From Methylobacteriaceae bacterium (GTDB taxonomy: Bacteria > Pseudomonadota > Alphaproteobacteria > Rhizobiales > Beijerinckiaceae): a stretch of 7,295 nt of DNA. Below are positions 1-6,258 of the stretch, one piece after another. Made by a program: the position numbers and the translations under genes. The notes beneath the pieces were generated by a model. It was not told the DNA's origin and did not search any database. It saw only the letters and a list, made by a program, of their open reading frames with translations. The stretch's first letter is position 1; every line of letters starts with the position of its first letter. The stretch is taken from the NCBI GenBank assembly GCA_019247255.1, contig JAFAPJ010000445.1, forward strand, positions 1 to 7,295, read 5' to 3'.

Positions 1-198
1 CACGGCGATGTCGCCGAGGAAGCCGAAGCGGGCGACGAGCGCCCAGCCGTCCGCCAGCATCGTGAGCGGATCGGCCAGGAACGTGCGGGACACGAACCCG
101 CCGAGCGTCGCGAGGCTCCAGGCCGCGACGAAGATGCCGAAGAACAGGAGCCCGAGCCCGATCCGGGCGCTTGGCGCGACGGGTTCAAGCGGACGCAT
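1..198 (-). CDS. ABC transporter permease, NitT/TauT (SsuC-like) type, N-terminal 66 residues only
   Basis: The reading frame starts at ATG 198 and runs off the left edge, so only the first 66 residues are present. They give a short polar N-terminus (MRPLEPVAPSARIG), then a hydrophobic first membrane segment at about residues 14-30 (LGLLFFGIFVAAW), then a segment containing FVSRTFLADPLTMLADGW. This layout, one N-terminal span followed by a periplasmic stretch with a LADP-like motif, is typical of SsuC/TauC-type inner-membrane permeases. The gene lies 33 bases downstream of a matching substrate-binding protein on the same strand, which supports the call. A GGGGAG Shine-Dalgarno sequence precedes the ATG by about 9 bases. 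The ATPase is not in the window and may lie to the left. The substrate cannot be deduced. Confidence 0.8.
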   Translation of the reverse strand, partial: MRPLEPVAPSARIGLGLLFFGIFVAAWSLATLGGFVSRTFLADPLTMLADGWALVARFGFLGDIAV

Positions 199-209
199 GG
201 TCGTCGGCT

Positions 210-224
210 CCCCGCTGCGCGGGG
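210..224 (-). promoter_or_regulatory. Intercistronic hairpin between binding protein and permease
   Basis: Six-base arms CCCCGC and GCGGGG are separated by three bases. In the minus-strand mRNA the hairpin begins 7 bases after the binding-protein stop codon. Its 3' arm supplies the first four G's of the permease Shine-Dalgarno sequence. No T-tract follows, so it is not a classical terminator. Stem-loops here often protect the binding-protein message from 3' decay or lower permease translation; applying that role to this hairpin is inference. Confidence 0.5.
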
Positions 225-231
225 CGGCGCG

Positions 232-1182
232 TCACTGGATGAAGCGCGTGTCCGCAAGCTTCGACAGGTCAGGCACCTGCTTGATCACCCCGACCTCCAG
301 CAGCAGGTCGGCCGCGTCCTTCGTGAAGGTCTTGAAATCGCCGTCGAAGAAGGTCTTGTTGGCGGCTTTGTCCTGCCAGCGCAGGAACTTCGCCGAGCCG
401 CCGAACTGCTCGCCCGTCTGCTTCACGTCGGCGCCCATGATCTCGTAGGACTTCGCCTGATCCTTGGCGATCATGTCGAGAGCCTCGAAGTAGCTGTCGG
501 CCAACGCCTTCGCGGCCTTCGGATTGGCGTCCAGGAAGGCCGGCGTGCAGCCGAACGTGTCCATCACGACCGGGTAATCGAGCGTCGTCGCGATGATCTT
601 GCCGGCCTCGGGCTTGTCGCGCACCGAGGAGAGATAGGGCTCGTAGGTCATGGCGGCGTCGTTCTGCCCGGCCAGAAACGCCTGCGCGGCCGGCCCCGGC
701 TCGAGATTCACGACCGTGACGTCCTTCGTCGACAGGCCGTTCTTTTTCAGCATGGAGGCGAGGACGAAGAAGGGCGAGGTGCCGGGCGCGGAGGCCGCGA
801 CCGTCTTGCCCTTGAGGTCCTTGATCGAGGCGACGCCCGAACGGACCACCATGCCGTCCGCCCCGTAGCTCTTGTCGAGCTGGAAGATCTGCGTGGTCGC
901 GATGCCGGCGGCGTTCCAGACCACCCAGGTCTCGACGGTGGTGGCGGCGCATTGGATGTCGCCGGACGCGATTGCGAGGTGCCGGCTCGCCTGCGGAATC
1001 TTCTTCAGCGTGACGTCGAGGCCGTTCTTCTTGAAGATCCCGGCCTCCTTCGCGAGCGTCAGCGGCGCGAAGCCGGTCCAGCCCGAGATGCCGACCGCGA
1101 CCTTCGTGTCCTGAGCCGTGGCGGCGCCCGCCGCCAGCGTCGCCAAGCCTGCCACGATGCTCGTCGCCCAACGCCCGACCAT
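232..1182 (-). CDS. ABC transporter periplasmic substrate-binding protein, NitT/TauT (SsuA/NMT1-like) family
   Basis: A periplasmic receptor of 316 residues that would deliver a small solute to the permease encoded downstream. It starts with a Sec signal peptide (VGRW, then a hydrophobic stretch to about residue 20, probable cut after ATA at residue 23). There is no lipobox cysteine, so the mature protein should be soluble. The mature part opens with the family pattern: a beta strand (TKVAVGISGW), then FAPLTLAKEAGIFKKNGLDV, then ASGDIQCAATT and the second-lobe strand IKDLKGKTVAASAPGTS. These match NMT1/SsuA-like type II binding proteins, and the length is normal. An in-frame ATG at 1212 would add ten residues, but ATG 1182 has a good Shine-Dalgarno sequence and 1212 has none. 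Relatives bind nitrate, sulfonates, thiamine precursors and other ligands; the substrate here is unknown. Confidence 0.88.
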   Translation of the reverse strand: MVGRWATSIVAGLATLAAGAATAQDTKVAVGISGWTGFAPLTLAKEAGIFKKNGLDVTLKKIPQASRHLAIASGDIQCAATTVETWVVWNAAGIATTQIFQLDKSYGADGMVVRSGVASIKDLKGKTVAASAPGTSPFFVLASMLKKNGLSTKDVTVVNLEPGPAAQAFLAGQNDAAMTYEPYLSSVRDKPEAGKIIATTLDYPVVMDTFGCTPAFLDANPKAAKALADSYFEALDMIAKDQAKSYEIMGADVKQTGEQFGGSAKFLRWQDKAANKTFFDGDFKTFTKDAADLLLEVGVIKQVPDLSKLADTRFIQ

Positions 1183-1188
1183 GCCCCG

Positions 1189-1195
1189 CTCCCTT
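1189..1195 (-). promoter_or_regulatory. Shine-Dalgarno site that fixes the binding-protein start
   Basis: AAGGGAG on the minus strand lies 6 bases before ATG 1182. The alternative ATG at 1212 has no comparable site, so the shorter protein is preferred. Confidence 0.7.
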
Positions 1196-1209
1196 GGATT
1201 TCGGAGCGT

Positions 1210-1238
1210 CATGCATCATGCGGGCCGGAAGCTGTCAA
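1210..1238 (-). promoter_or_regulatory. Possible promoter of the ABC importer operon
   Basis: A perfect TTGACA (-35) is present on the minus strand at 1238-1233. Seventeen bases further on is TGCATG (1215-1210), a poor match to the -10 consensus. If correct, transcription would start near 1203. That is downstream of the alternative ATG 1212 and upstream of the Shine-Dalgarno site at 1195, which agrees with translation from 1182. The -10 region contains a small direct repeat of GCATGA. Confidence is limited by the weak -10 box. Confidence 0.4.
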
Positions 1239-1260
1239 ACCGCTGCCGAAAGCCGGGCGG

Positions 1261-1294
1261 AAAACAAAAATGGCCCGCCGAAGCGAGCCATTTT
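1261..1294 (-). terminator. Rho-independent terminator with UUCG tetraloop
   Basis: A 12-base stem (1283-1294 with 1267-1278) closes a four-base loop. Read as minus-strand RNA, the loop is C(UUCG)G, a very stable tetraloop, and the single non-Watson-Crick position is a U-G wobble. On the plus strand the same position would be a C-A mismatch. A T-rich tract (TTTTTGTTTT, 1270-1261) follows. The element therefore ends transcription of the small secreted-protein gene, 19 bases past its stop codon, and insulates the ABC importer gene behind it. Confidence 0.9.
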
Positions 1295-1312
1295 CCGAGC
1301 CTCAGAACGCGA

Positions 1313-1609
1313 TCAGTCGCAGCTGCGCCGCTCGCGAATGCTGCGGTTGCCATAGGCGTCCCGCTCCCGCACCGTCACGACGCGGCAGCCCGTGCTGCCC
1401 GTGGTAATGTCCCGGTCGCGGAACGCGCGCCGGCGGTCGAAGTCGCGGTCGCGCCGATAATCGTCGTGGCGGAAGTCGCGCTCGCGCTGCCGCTCGCTCC
1501 TGAGATCGACAGACGGTCCGCCACGCCCGAACTCGATGGATTGCGCCTGAACTTGGCTGGCTCCGATGGTCGTCGCAGCGACCAGCGCCAGCAGACCGGC
1601 CTTCATCAT
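1313..1609 (-). CDS. Small exported Arg/Asp-rich protein of unknown function
   Basis: A 98-residue protein with a clear Sec signal peptide (MMKAGLLALVAATTIGASQV, probable cut after VQA at residue 22). The mature part is about 76 residues. Residues 37-67 are dominated by Arg and Asp in an RD-repeat style (RRDRDFDRRR). The C-terminal block holds the only two cysteines, C75 and C97, with VVTVRERDAYGNRS between them, which would allow one disulfide in the periplasm. Short exported proteins with a Cys-xx-hydrophobic-TV-R block are common in Hyphomicrobiales and lack assigned roles; this comparison is from memory. The Shine-Dalgarno sequence GGGAGG lies 5 bases before ATG 1609 and 8 before a second ATG at 1606, so either start is possible. 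A 5-bp stem (1619-1635) partly overlaps that site. The gene is monocistronic, with its own terminator. Confidence 0.78.
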   Translation of the reverse strand: MMKAGLLALVAATTIGASQVQAQSIEFGRGGPSVDLRSERQRERDFRHDDYRRDRDFDRRRAFRDRDITTGSTGCRVVTVRERDAYGNRSIRERRSCD

Positions 1610-1728
1610 GCTCGCCTCCCGAGGTTTAGTCTCGGCAGCAACGCCTCGCTCCTGGGGCGGTTCCGATCAGACCGTGCGGGATGGACCGCTCATCTAGCGA
1701 CAAGCCCTGGCGCTGCTTAGATCCGCGG

Positions 1729-1923
1729 CTAGCGTGAGAGCGAGCTCGTAAGAACGGGAAGGCGTTCGCCGGCGGCGACGAGGACGCTCGCCGAGACGAT
1801 GCCGGTCGCGACCAGGATGGTGAGGAGGGCGGCGACGATCCGCCCGGATTGGCGCAGCTGCAGAGCGCGGCTCACCTCGACTGTCCTGCCATGACGCTGC
1901 TTATGTGCCGTTTCGGTGCGCAT
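1729..1923 (-). CDS. Possible small single-span membrane protein, unknown
   Basis: A 64-residue frame with a basic N-terminus (RTETAHKQRHGR), then a strongly hydrophobic segment at about residues 29-51 (IVAALLTILVATGIVSASVL), then a short tail. This composition suits a small inner-membrane protein with the N-terminus in the cytoplasm. Support is modest. A GGAG sequence lies only 3 bases before the ATG, I do not recognise a family, and GC-rich DNA throws up such frames by chance. If it is not real, the stretch from 1610 to 2031 (about 420 bases) holds no gene, only the upstream region of the small secreted protein and the SRAP promoter. I see no clear promoter within 1610-1728. Confidence 0.4.
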   Translation of the reverse strand: MRTETAHKQRHGRTVEVSRALQLRQSGRIVAALLTILVATGIVSASVLVAAGERLPVLTSSLSR

Positions 1924-1995
1924 GGTCTCCGTCCGGTCCGTCTCGCCCCTTTCGGAGCAGCCGGCATGCCGGGACGGTCCGGTGCGGTGCGCCCG

Positions 1996-2024
1996 TCGCG
2001 AAAGCGGTCCGCTTTCGCTAGAAT
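1996..2024 (+). promoter_or_regulatory. Predicted SRAP promoter, possibly giving a leaderless mRNA
   Basis: TAGAAT (2019-2024) matches the -10 consensus at five of six positions. The -35 candidate at 17-base spacing (TCGCGA, 1996-2001) is weak. The -10 box ends 7 bases before ATG 2032, so transcription would begin at or next to the start codon. No Shine-Dalgarno sequence is visible before that ATG, as expected for a leaderless message. Confidence 0.45.
1998..2018. repeat. 21-bp perfect palindrome abutting the -10 box of the SRAP gene
   Basis: Arms GCGAAAGCGG and CCGCTTTCGC flank a single central T. The palindrome fills the spacer of the predicted promoter and ends where TAGAAT begins, a position suited to an operator for a dimeric repressor. 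It does not match the alphaproteobacterial LexA box (GTTC, seven bases, GTTC). It could instead be a copy of a dispersed palindromic repeat, since similar AAAGCGG/CCGCTTT palindromes seem to recur in Hyphomicrobiales genomes (from memory). Confidence 0.6.
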
Positions 2025-2031
2025 TGGCAGC

Positions 2032-2781
2032 ATGTGCGCGCGCGTGATCCAGGCCCGGGACCCCACGCTCTATGCGAGCCTCGTCGCAGCCGCGCCCGGA
2101 CGCCCGCTTCCGAACGCGCCTGCACGCTACAACGGCGCGCCCTCGCAGGATTTCCTCGTCGGTCGCCGCGAGCCCCGATCAGGCGAGCGCAGCCTCGATC
2201 TCCTGCGCTGGGGGCTGATCCCTGTCTGGGCGAAGGACAAGACGATCGCCTGGAAGACGATCAACGCGCGCGCCGAGACGCTCGCCACCTCGGCCTTATT
2301 CAAGGGAGCCTATGCCAAGCGCCGCTGCCTCGTCCCGGTCGACGGCTTCTACGAATGGCGCACCGTGGGTAAGCTGAAGCAGCCCTACCTGTTCGCCCCG
2401 GCGAACGACGAGCCGTTCACCCTCGCGGGGCTGTGGGAAAGCTGGAAGGACCCAGCGACCGGGGAATGGCTGCGCACCTTCACGATCGTCACGACGCGGG
2501 CTAACGCGATCGTGTCCCCGCTGCACGACCGGATGCCCGTGATCATCGCAGCCGCGGATCGCGACCGCTGGCTCGACGATCCCGAGCCGGGCGACCTCCT
2601 CGCGCCCTACCCGGCGGAGCTCATGCGCCGCAGGCCCGTGTCCCGGGAGGTCAACTCGGTGAAGAACGAAGGATCGCATCTGCCGGAGGAAACGGCCGAT
2701 CCGTCCGGCTCGCTCGACCCGGACGACGTCGCGACGGCGAACAGCCCGGACGCGCTCGAATCGCCCGCGAATTCCGATTGA
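2032..2781 (+). CDS. SRAP domain protein (HMCES/YedK family), abasic-site sensor
   Basis: A 249-residue member of the SOS-response-associated peptidase family. These proteins protect abasic sites in single-stranded DNA by forming a thiazolidine crosslink through the N-terminal cysteine left after Met removal. The key residues are present: C2 (MCARV), N34 (ARYNGAP), the NARAETL motif with N78 and R80, E108 in CLVPVDGFYEW, and H165 in LHDRMP. Only the ATG at 2032 places the cysteine at position 2, so it is the true start; the frame stays open upstream to 1849 without meaning. The family usually begins MCGRF or MCGRY, so Ala at position 3 is a small deviation. The core ends near residue 215 and is followed by a 34-residue acidic tail with no Lys or Arg, probably disordered. 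The gene stands alone, convergent with tRNA-Thr. Confidence 0.93.
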   Translation: MCARVIQARDPTLYASLVAAAPGRPLPNAPARYNGAPSQDFLVGRREPRSGERSLDLLRWGLIPVWAKDKTIAWKTINARAETLATSALFKGAYAKRRCLVPVDGFYEWRTVGKLKQPYLFAPANDEPFTLAGLWESWKDPATGEWLRTFTIVTTRANAIVSPLHDRMPVIIAAADRDRWLDDPEPGDLLAPYPAELMRRRPVSREVNSVKNEGSHLPEETADPSGSLDPDDVATANSPDALESPANSD

Positions 2782-2842
2782 GACAGGCATCCGCCGGGCG
2801 GGACGAGGCGCGCCGAGTGCCCGCTCGATCGCCTGCTGGGCA

Positions 2843-2917
<75 letters not shown>

Positions 2918-2927
2918 GACGGGCCGG

Positions 2928-2956
2928 GTGATAGAGGATGGGGAGGGGAGGCGCAA
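2928..2956 (-). promoter_or_regulatory. Probable tRNA-Thr promoter
   Basis: On the minus strand TTGCGC (2956-2951) and TATCAC (2933-2928) are separated by 17 bases. The -10 box ends 10 bases before the mature tRNA 5' end, so only a few leader bases would be trimmed by RNase P. The same short region must also hold whatever drives the plus-strand gene at 2974; I see no clear promoter for that direction. Confidence 0.45.
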
Positions 2957-2973
2957 CTTTCGGGCTTCATGCT

Positions 2974-3180
2974 ATGGACGAGCGGCGACGCGAGCGGCTG
3001 AAGGCCGCGCTGCGTGAGAATCTGAAGCGGCGCAAGGCCGGTCGGAGCACCTCGCACGAGGCCGACCGGGGAGCCGGGCGGGGAGAATCGGCCGAGGACG
3101 CGGGGGGCATTCCGTCCGAGGGACCCGATAGCGACGCCGAAGTTGGTCAAGTGCGCCGGTTCGGGCGCGAGGAGGCTTGA
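2974..3180 (+). CDS. Small basic/charged conserved protein upstream of murA
   Basis: A 68-residue cytoplasmic protein. Residues 1-24 form a strongly basic, probably helical segment (MDERRRERLKAALRENLKRR). The rest is hydrophilic, rich in Gly, Glu and Asp, and probably disordered, ending RRFGREEA. Short proteins with an ALRENLKRRKA-like core lie in front of murA in many Hyphomicrobiales (from memory), with no known role. The stop codon abuts the murA ATG with no gap, and the murA Shine-Dalgarno site lies inside this gene, so translation is probably coupled. The start is uncertain. ATG 2974 begins the conserved-looking part but has no Shine-Dalgarno sequence nearby. An in-frame ATG at 2938 would add 12 residues and sits directly on an AGAGG, too close to use it. 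Confidence 0.68.
   Translation: MDERRRERLKAALRENLKRRKAGRSTSHEADRGAGRGESAEDAGGIPSEGPDSDAEVGQVRRFGREEA
3170..3175 (+). promoter_or_regulatory. murA Shine-Dalgarno site inside the preceding gene
   Basis: AGGAGG lies 5 bases before the murA ATG, within the last codons of the small upstream gene. It confirms ATG 3181 as the murA start and implies that ribosomes finishing the small protein pass straight over it. Confidence 0.8.
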
Positions 3181-4473
3181 ATGGACCGCATCAAGATCCG
3201 GGGTGGCGCGCCGCTCAATGGCACGATCCCGATCTCGGGCGCGAAGAACGCGGCGCTGCCCTTGATGACGGCGAGCCTGCTCACGGCCGATACGCTCGAG
3301 CTGCACAACGTCCCGCGGCTCGCGGACGTGGCGACGCTCCTGCGCATCCTCGAGAATCATGGGGTCGACCACGCGGTGGCGGGCAAGCGGCCCGGGCAGA
3401 CGACCGAGACCGGGCAGACGATCCGGCTCAGCGCCGGGACCGTCATCGACACCTGCGCGCCCTACGAGCTCGTGTCGCGCATGCGGGCGAGCTTCTGGGT
3501 CATCGCTCCTCTCCTCGCCCGCTTCGGCGAGGCCCGGGTTTCGATGCCGGGCGGCTGCGCGATCGGAACCCGGCCGGTCGACCTCCTGCTCTCGGCGCTC
3601 GAGAAGATGGGCGTCGCGATCGAGATCGAGGGCGGCTACGTCCACGCTAAGGCGCCAAAGGGCGTGCGCGGCGCCGAGGTCGTCTTCCCGAAGGTCACCG
3701 TATCGGGGACTCACGTCGCGCTGATGGCGGCGACGCTCGCGACCGGCACGACCGTCATCGAGAACGCCGCCCGGGAGCCCGAGGTCGTCGACCTCGCCGA
3801 ATGCCTCGCCAAGATGGGGGCGCGCATCTCGGGAGCAGGCACGTCGCGCATCGTAGTCGACGGCGTCTCGCGGCTGAACGGGGCGAGCCATGCCGTCATG
3901 CCGGACCGGATCGAAACCGGAACCTACGCGATGGCGGTCGCGATGACCGGGGGCGACGTCACGCTCGAGAACACGCGGCCCGAGCTCCTGCGCAGCGCCC
4001 TCGACGTGCTCGAGACGGTCGGAGTCGAGATCAGCGAGTCGAACAAGGGCATCCGCATCCACCGCAACGGCTCGGGCCTGCGTCCGGCGGACGTCACCAC
4101 CGACCCCTTCCCGGGCTTCCCGACGGATCTGCAGGCGCAGTTCATGGCGCTCATGACCCGCGCCGGCGGCACCTCCCGCATCCGCGAGACGATCTTCGAG
4201 AACCGCTTCATGCATGTGGGCGAGCTCGCCCGCTTCGGCGCCCAGATCCGGCTCGAGGGCGATTGCGCGATCGTCGACGGCGTCGGGCGCCTCAAGGGCG
4301 CGCCCGTGATGGCGACGGACCTGCGCGCCTCCGTGTCTCTCGTCATCGCGGGTCTTGCGGCCGAGGGAGAGACCGAGATCCACCGGGTCTATCACCTCGA
4401 CCGAGGTTTCGAGGCGCTGGAAGCCAAGCTCGCCCGCTGCGGGGCCGACATCGAGCGCCTCCGGGCAAGCTGA
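3181..4473 (+). CDS. murA: UDP-N-acetylglucosamine 1-carboxyvinyltransferase (MurA)
   Basis: MurA transfers enolpyruvate from PEP to UDP-GlcNAc in the cytoplasm, the first committed step of peptidoglycan synthesis. The 430-residue length is normal. Active-site positions match the E. coli enzyme: K22-N23 in SGAKNAALP, and the catalytic loop [14 protein letters not shown] with C126 (E. coli C115) and R131 (R120). D316 in FPTDLQAQ matches D305, R382 in DLRAS matches R371, and R408 in HLDRGFE matches R397. The loop cysteine is the residue fosfomycin alkylates; because it is Cys and not Asp, the enzyme should be fosfomycin-sensitive. An insertion of about 11 residues before the loop, relative to E. 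coli, falls around residues 68-82 ([12 protein letters not shown]), as is common in alphaproteobacteria. The gene directly follows a small basic-protein gene and is followed by DUF2948. Confidence 0.98.
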   Translation: MDRIKIRGGAPLNGTIPISGAKNAALPLMTASLLTADTLELHNVPRLADVATLLRILENHGVDHAVAGKRPGQTTETGQTIRLSAGTVIDTCAPYELVSRMRASFWVIAPLLARFGEARVSMPGGCAIGTRPVDLLLSALEKMGVAIEIEGGYVHAKAPKGVRGAEVVFPKVTVSGTHVALMAATLATGTTVIENAAREPEVVDLAECLAKMGARISGAGTSRIVVDGVSRLNGASHAVMPDRIETGTYAMAVAMTGGDVTLENTRPELLRSALDVLETVGVEISESNKGIRIHRNGSGLRPADVTTDPFPGFPTDLQAQFMALMTRAGGTSRIRETIFENRFMHVGELARFGAQIRLEGDCAIVDGVGRLKGAPVMATDLRASVSLVIAGLAAEGETEIHRVYHLDRGFEALEAKLARCGADIERLRAS

Positions 4474-4484
4474 GGCCCGAACGG

Positions 4485-4513
4485 TTGCGGGGCCGCGGGC
4501 CCGTCGCTATCTG
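4485..4513 (+). promoter_or_regulatory. Possible internal promoter between murA and DUF2948
   Basis: TTGCGG (4485-4490) and TATCTG (4508-4513) are exactly 17 bases apart, within the only sizeable gap of the plus-strand run (70 bases). Transcription would start near 4520, leaving a short leader before ATG 4544. Each hexamer matches consensus at only three positions, so this is tentative. Confidence 0.28.
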
Positions 4514-4543
4514 CGCCGGACCTTTCACGTTGCCGCTGGTCCC

Positions 4544-4972
4544 ATGGAGCTCCTCAAGCTCGTCGCGCTCGATGCCGACGACCTCGCGATCCTGTCGGCC
4601 CACCTTCAGGACGCCGTTCTGAAGGTGGGCGACCTCGCCTTCCTGCCCGAGGAGAAGCGCTTCGCGCTCGTCGCCCGGCGCTTCGACTGGGAAGCGCCCG
4701 AGCACGAGCCGCGTCGACGCCTCGCGGGACTGCATTTCGAGCGCGTGCTCGCCTGCCGCACGCGGGGCTTCGACCGCGCGAGGTCCGAGGACGTCCTGAA
4801 CCTCCTGGCGATCACCTTCGCCTCAGCAGAGGCGCCGTCGGGTACGGCCGAGCTCGTCTTCGCGGGCGGGGGCGCGATCCAGCTCGACCTCGAATGTATC
4901 GAGGCCCAGATGAAGGACCTGGGTCCCGCCTGGTCGGCCTCGGGCGTGCCGCTGCACGCGGAGACGCCCTGA
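4544..4972 (+). CDS. DUF2948 family protein, function unknown
   Basis: A 142-residue soluble protein recognisable as DUF2948, a family essentially limited to alphaproteobacteria and usually found between murA and hisD. Family-like stretches are [20 protein letters not shown] near the N-terminus, RRFDWE at about residue 50, [14 protein letters not shown], the strand LNLLAITF, and the C-terminal [20 protein letters not shown] followed by a Trp. No catalytic motif, membrane segment or signal peptide is visible. ATG 4544 is chosen because the family begins at [10 protein letters not shown]; the frame remains open back to 4355 inside murA, and no strong Shine-Dalgarno sequence precedes the ATG. 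The stop codon overlaps the hisD start by one base (TGATG), suggesting coupled translation. A strong intragenic inverted repeat lies in its first 30 codons. Confidence 0.9.
   Translation: MELLKLVALDADDLAILSAHLQDAVLKVGDLAFLPEEKRFALVARRFDWEAPEHEPRRRLAGLHFERVLACRTRGFDRARSEDVLNLLAITFASAEAPSGTAELVFAGGGAIQLDLECIEAQMKDLGPAWSASGVPLHAETP
4598..4630 (+). repeat. 12-bp perfect inverted repeat inside the DUF2948 gene
   Basis: Arms GCCCACCTTCAG (4598-4609) and CTGAAGGTGGGC (4619-4630) are separated by nine bases. They would form a stable hairpin in the mRNA across codons 19-29, which encode [11 protein letters not shown]. No T-tract follows. Confidence 0.75.
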
Positions 4973-6258
4973 TGGCCGTGCGTCTCGACGCGCGGCAGGC
5001 CGATTTCGGGAGCGCGATCAACACGCTGCTCGCGGCGAAACGCGAAAGCGCGGCCGATGTCGACCAGGCCGTCGCGGGCATCATCGCCGAGGTCCGCACG
5101 GGGGGCGACGCGGCGCTCGTCGCGCTCACGGCGCGATTCGACGGCCACCGCCCGGCGACGCTCGCGATCGGACCGGCCGAGATCGACGCGGCGATGGCGC
5201 GTTGCGACGGCGAGGCGCTCGCCGCGCTCCGCCTCGCCCACGAGCGCGTCACGACGTTCCACGAGGCGCAGCGCCCGGCCGATCACGACGCCTCGGACCG
5301 CGAGGGCGTGCGCCTCGGATGGCGATGGACCGCGCTGGAGGCCGCGGGTCTCTATGTGCCGGGCGGAAGCGCAAGCTATCCATCCTCGGTGCTGATGAAC
5401 GCGGTGCCCGCGAAGGTGGCGGGAGTCCCGCGGCTTGTGATGGTTGTGCCGACGCCGAAAGGCGAGCTGAACCCGCTCGTCCTCGCGGCCGCGCGGATCG
5501 CGGGGGTCGACGAGGTCTATCGCGTCGGGGGCGCCCAGGCGGTCGCAGCTCTCGCCTACGGCACGGAGACGATCGCGCCCGTCGCGAAGATCGTGGGACC
5601 GGGGAACGCCTACGTGGCGGCCGCGAAGCGGCGCGTCTTCGGCCAGGTCGGGATCGACATGATCGCGGGCCCCTCCGAGGTCCTGATCCTCGCGGACGCA
5701 ACCGCGAACCCGGCCTGGATCGCGGCCGATCTCCTGGCTCAGGCCGAGCACGACGCGGCCGCGCAGGCGATCCTCGTCACGGACGCGCCCGCGCTCGCGG
5801 ACGCCGTGGAGCGCGAGGTCGAGGCGCAGCTCGCCGCCTTGCCGCGGGTCGCGATCGCCGGCGCGAGCTGGCGCGACCACGGCGCGGTCATTCTCGTCGC
5901 GCGCCTCGCCGATGCGGTGCCGCTCGTCGACCGCATCGCCCCCGAGCATCTCGAGATCGAGGCGGAAGAGGCGGACGCGCTCGCGGGCGCGATCCGCAAT
6001 GCCGGCGCGATCTTTCTCGGTTCGCATACGCCCGAGGCTATGGGCGACTACGTAGCCGGGCCGAACCATGTCCTGCCGACCGCCCGCTCGGCCCGCTTCT
6101 CCTCCGGGCTCGGCGTGCTGGACTTCATGAAGCGCACGACGATCCTGCGCTGCGAGCCGCGGTCGCTCGCGGCGCTCGGCCCCGCCGCCATCGCGCTCGC
6201 TCGCGCCGAAGGACTGGAGGGTCACGCGCGGTCGATCGCGGTGCGGCTGTCCTCGTGA
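4972..6258 (+). CDS. hisD: Histidinol dehydrogenase (HisD)
   Basis: HisD carries out the last two steps of histidine synthesis, oxidising L-histidinol through histidinal to histidine with two NAD+ in the cytoplasm. The protein has 428 residues, normal for the family. The zinc ligands are all present: Q257 and H260 in QAEHD, D359 in [10 protein letters not shown], and H418 in EGHARS. The catalytic pair E325-H326 lies in [10 protein letters not shown]. The family signatures [20 protein letters not shown] (from residue 129) and [13 protein letters not shown] (from residue 208), followed by [14 protein letters not shown], are intact. ATG 4972 overlaps the DUF2948 stop by one base, and a GGAG lies about 9 bases upstream. 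The frame is open to 4894, but the extra 26 residues are not family-like. No other his gene is nearby, as is usual for the dispersed his genes of alphaproteobacteria. Confidence 0.97.
   Translation: MAVRLDARQADFGSAINTLLAAKRESAADVDQAVAGIIAEVRTGGDAALVALTARFDGHRPATLAIGPAEIDAAMARCDGEALAALRLAHERVTTFHEAQRPADHDASDREGVRLGWRWTALEAAGLYVPGGSASYPSSVLMNAVPAKVAGVPRLVMVVPTPKGELNPLVLAAARIAGVDEVYRVGGAQAVAALAYGTETIAPVAKIVGPGNAYVAAAKRRVFGQVGIDMIAGPSEVLILADATANPAWIAADLLAQAEHDAAAQAILVTDAPALADAVEREVEAQLAALPRVAIAGASWRDHGAVILVARLADAVPLVDRIAPEHLEIEAEEADALAGAIRNAGAIFLGSHTPEAMGDYVAGPNHVLPTARSARFSSGLGVLDFMKRTTILRCEPRSLAALGPAAIALARAEGLEGHARSIAVRLSS

Noticed and set aside
1183..1212. A 10-residue longer start of the ABC binding protein
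   Set aside because: It lacks a Shine-Dalgarno sequence, probably lies before the transcription start, and puts a charged extension ahead of the signal peptide.
1118..1720. A 200-residue plus-strand frame across the small secreted-protein gene
   Set aside because: It crosses the terminator at 1261-1294 and opposes two minus-strand genes that have signal peptides and ribosome sites.
1849..2031. A 61-residue N-terminal extension of the SRAP protein
   Set aside because: SRAP chemistry needs cysteine at position 2, which only ATG 2032 gives. The extension also spans the predicted promoter.
1924..2031. SOS box in front of the SRAP gene
   Set aside because: No GTTC-N7-GTTC pattern is present; the palindrome there has a different sequence.
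2782..2842. Terminator for the SRAP gene or tRNA
   Set aside because: Only a weak four-base stem (CCGC/GCGG) and no T-tract could be found.
4894..4971. A 26-residue N-terminal extension of HisD
   Set aside because: It overlaps the end of DUF2948 and is not family-like; ATG 4972 has a suitably placed GGAG.
4606..6225. A 539-residue open frame antisense to DUF2948 and hisD
   Set aside because: Same low-complexity Arg/Asp composition, spanning two well-identified genes; no start context or family similarity.
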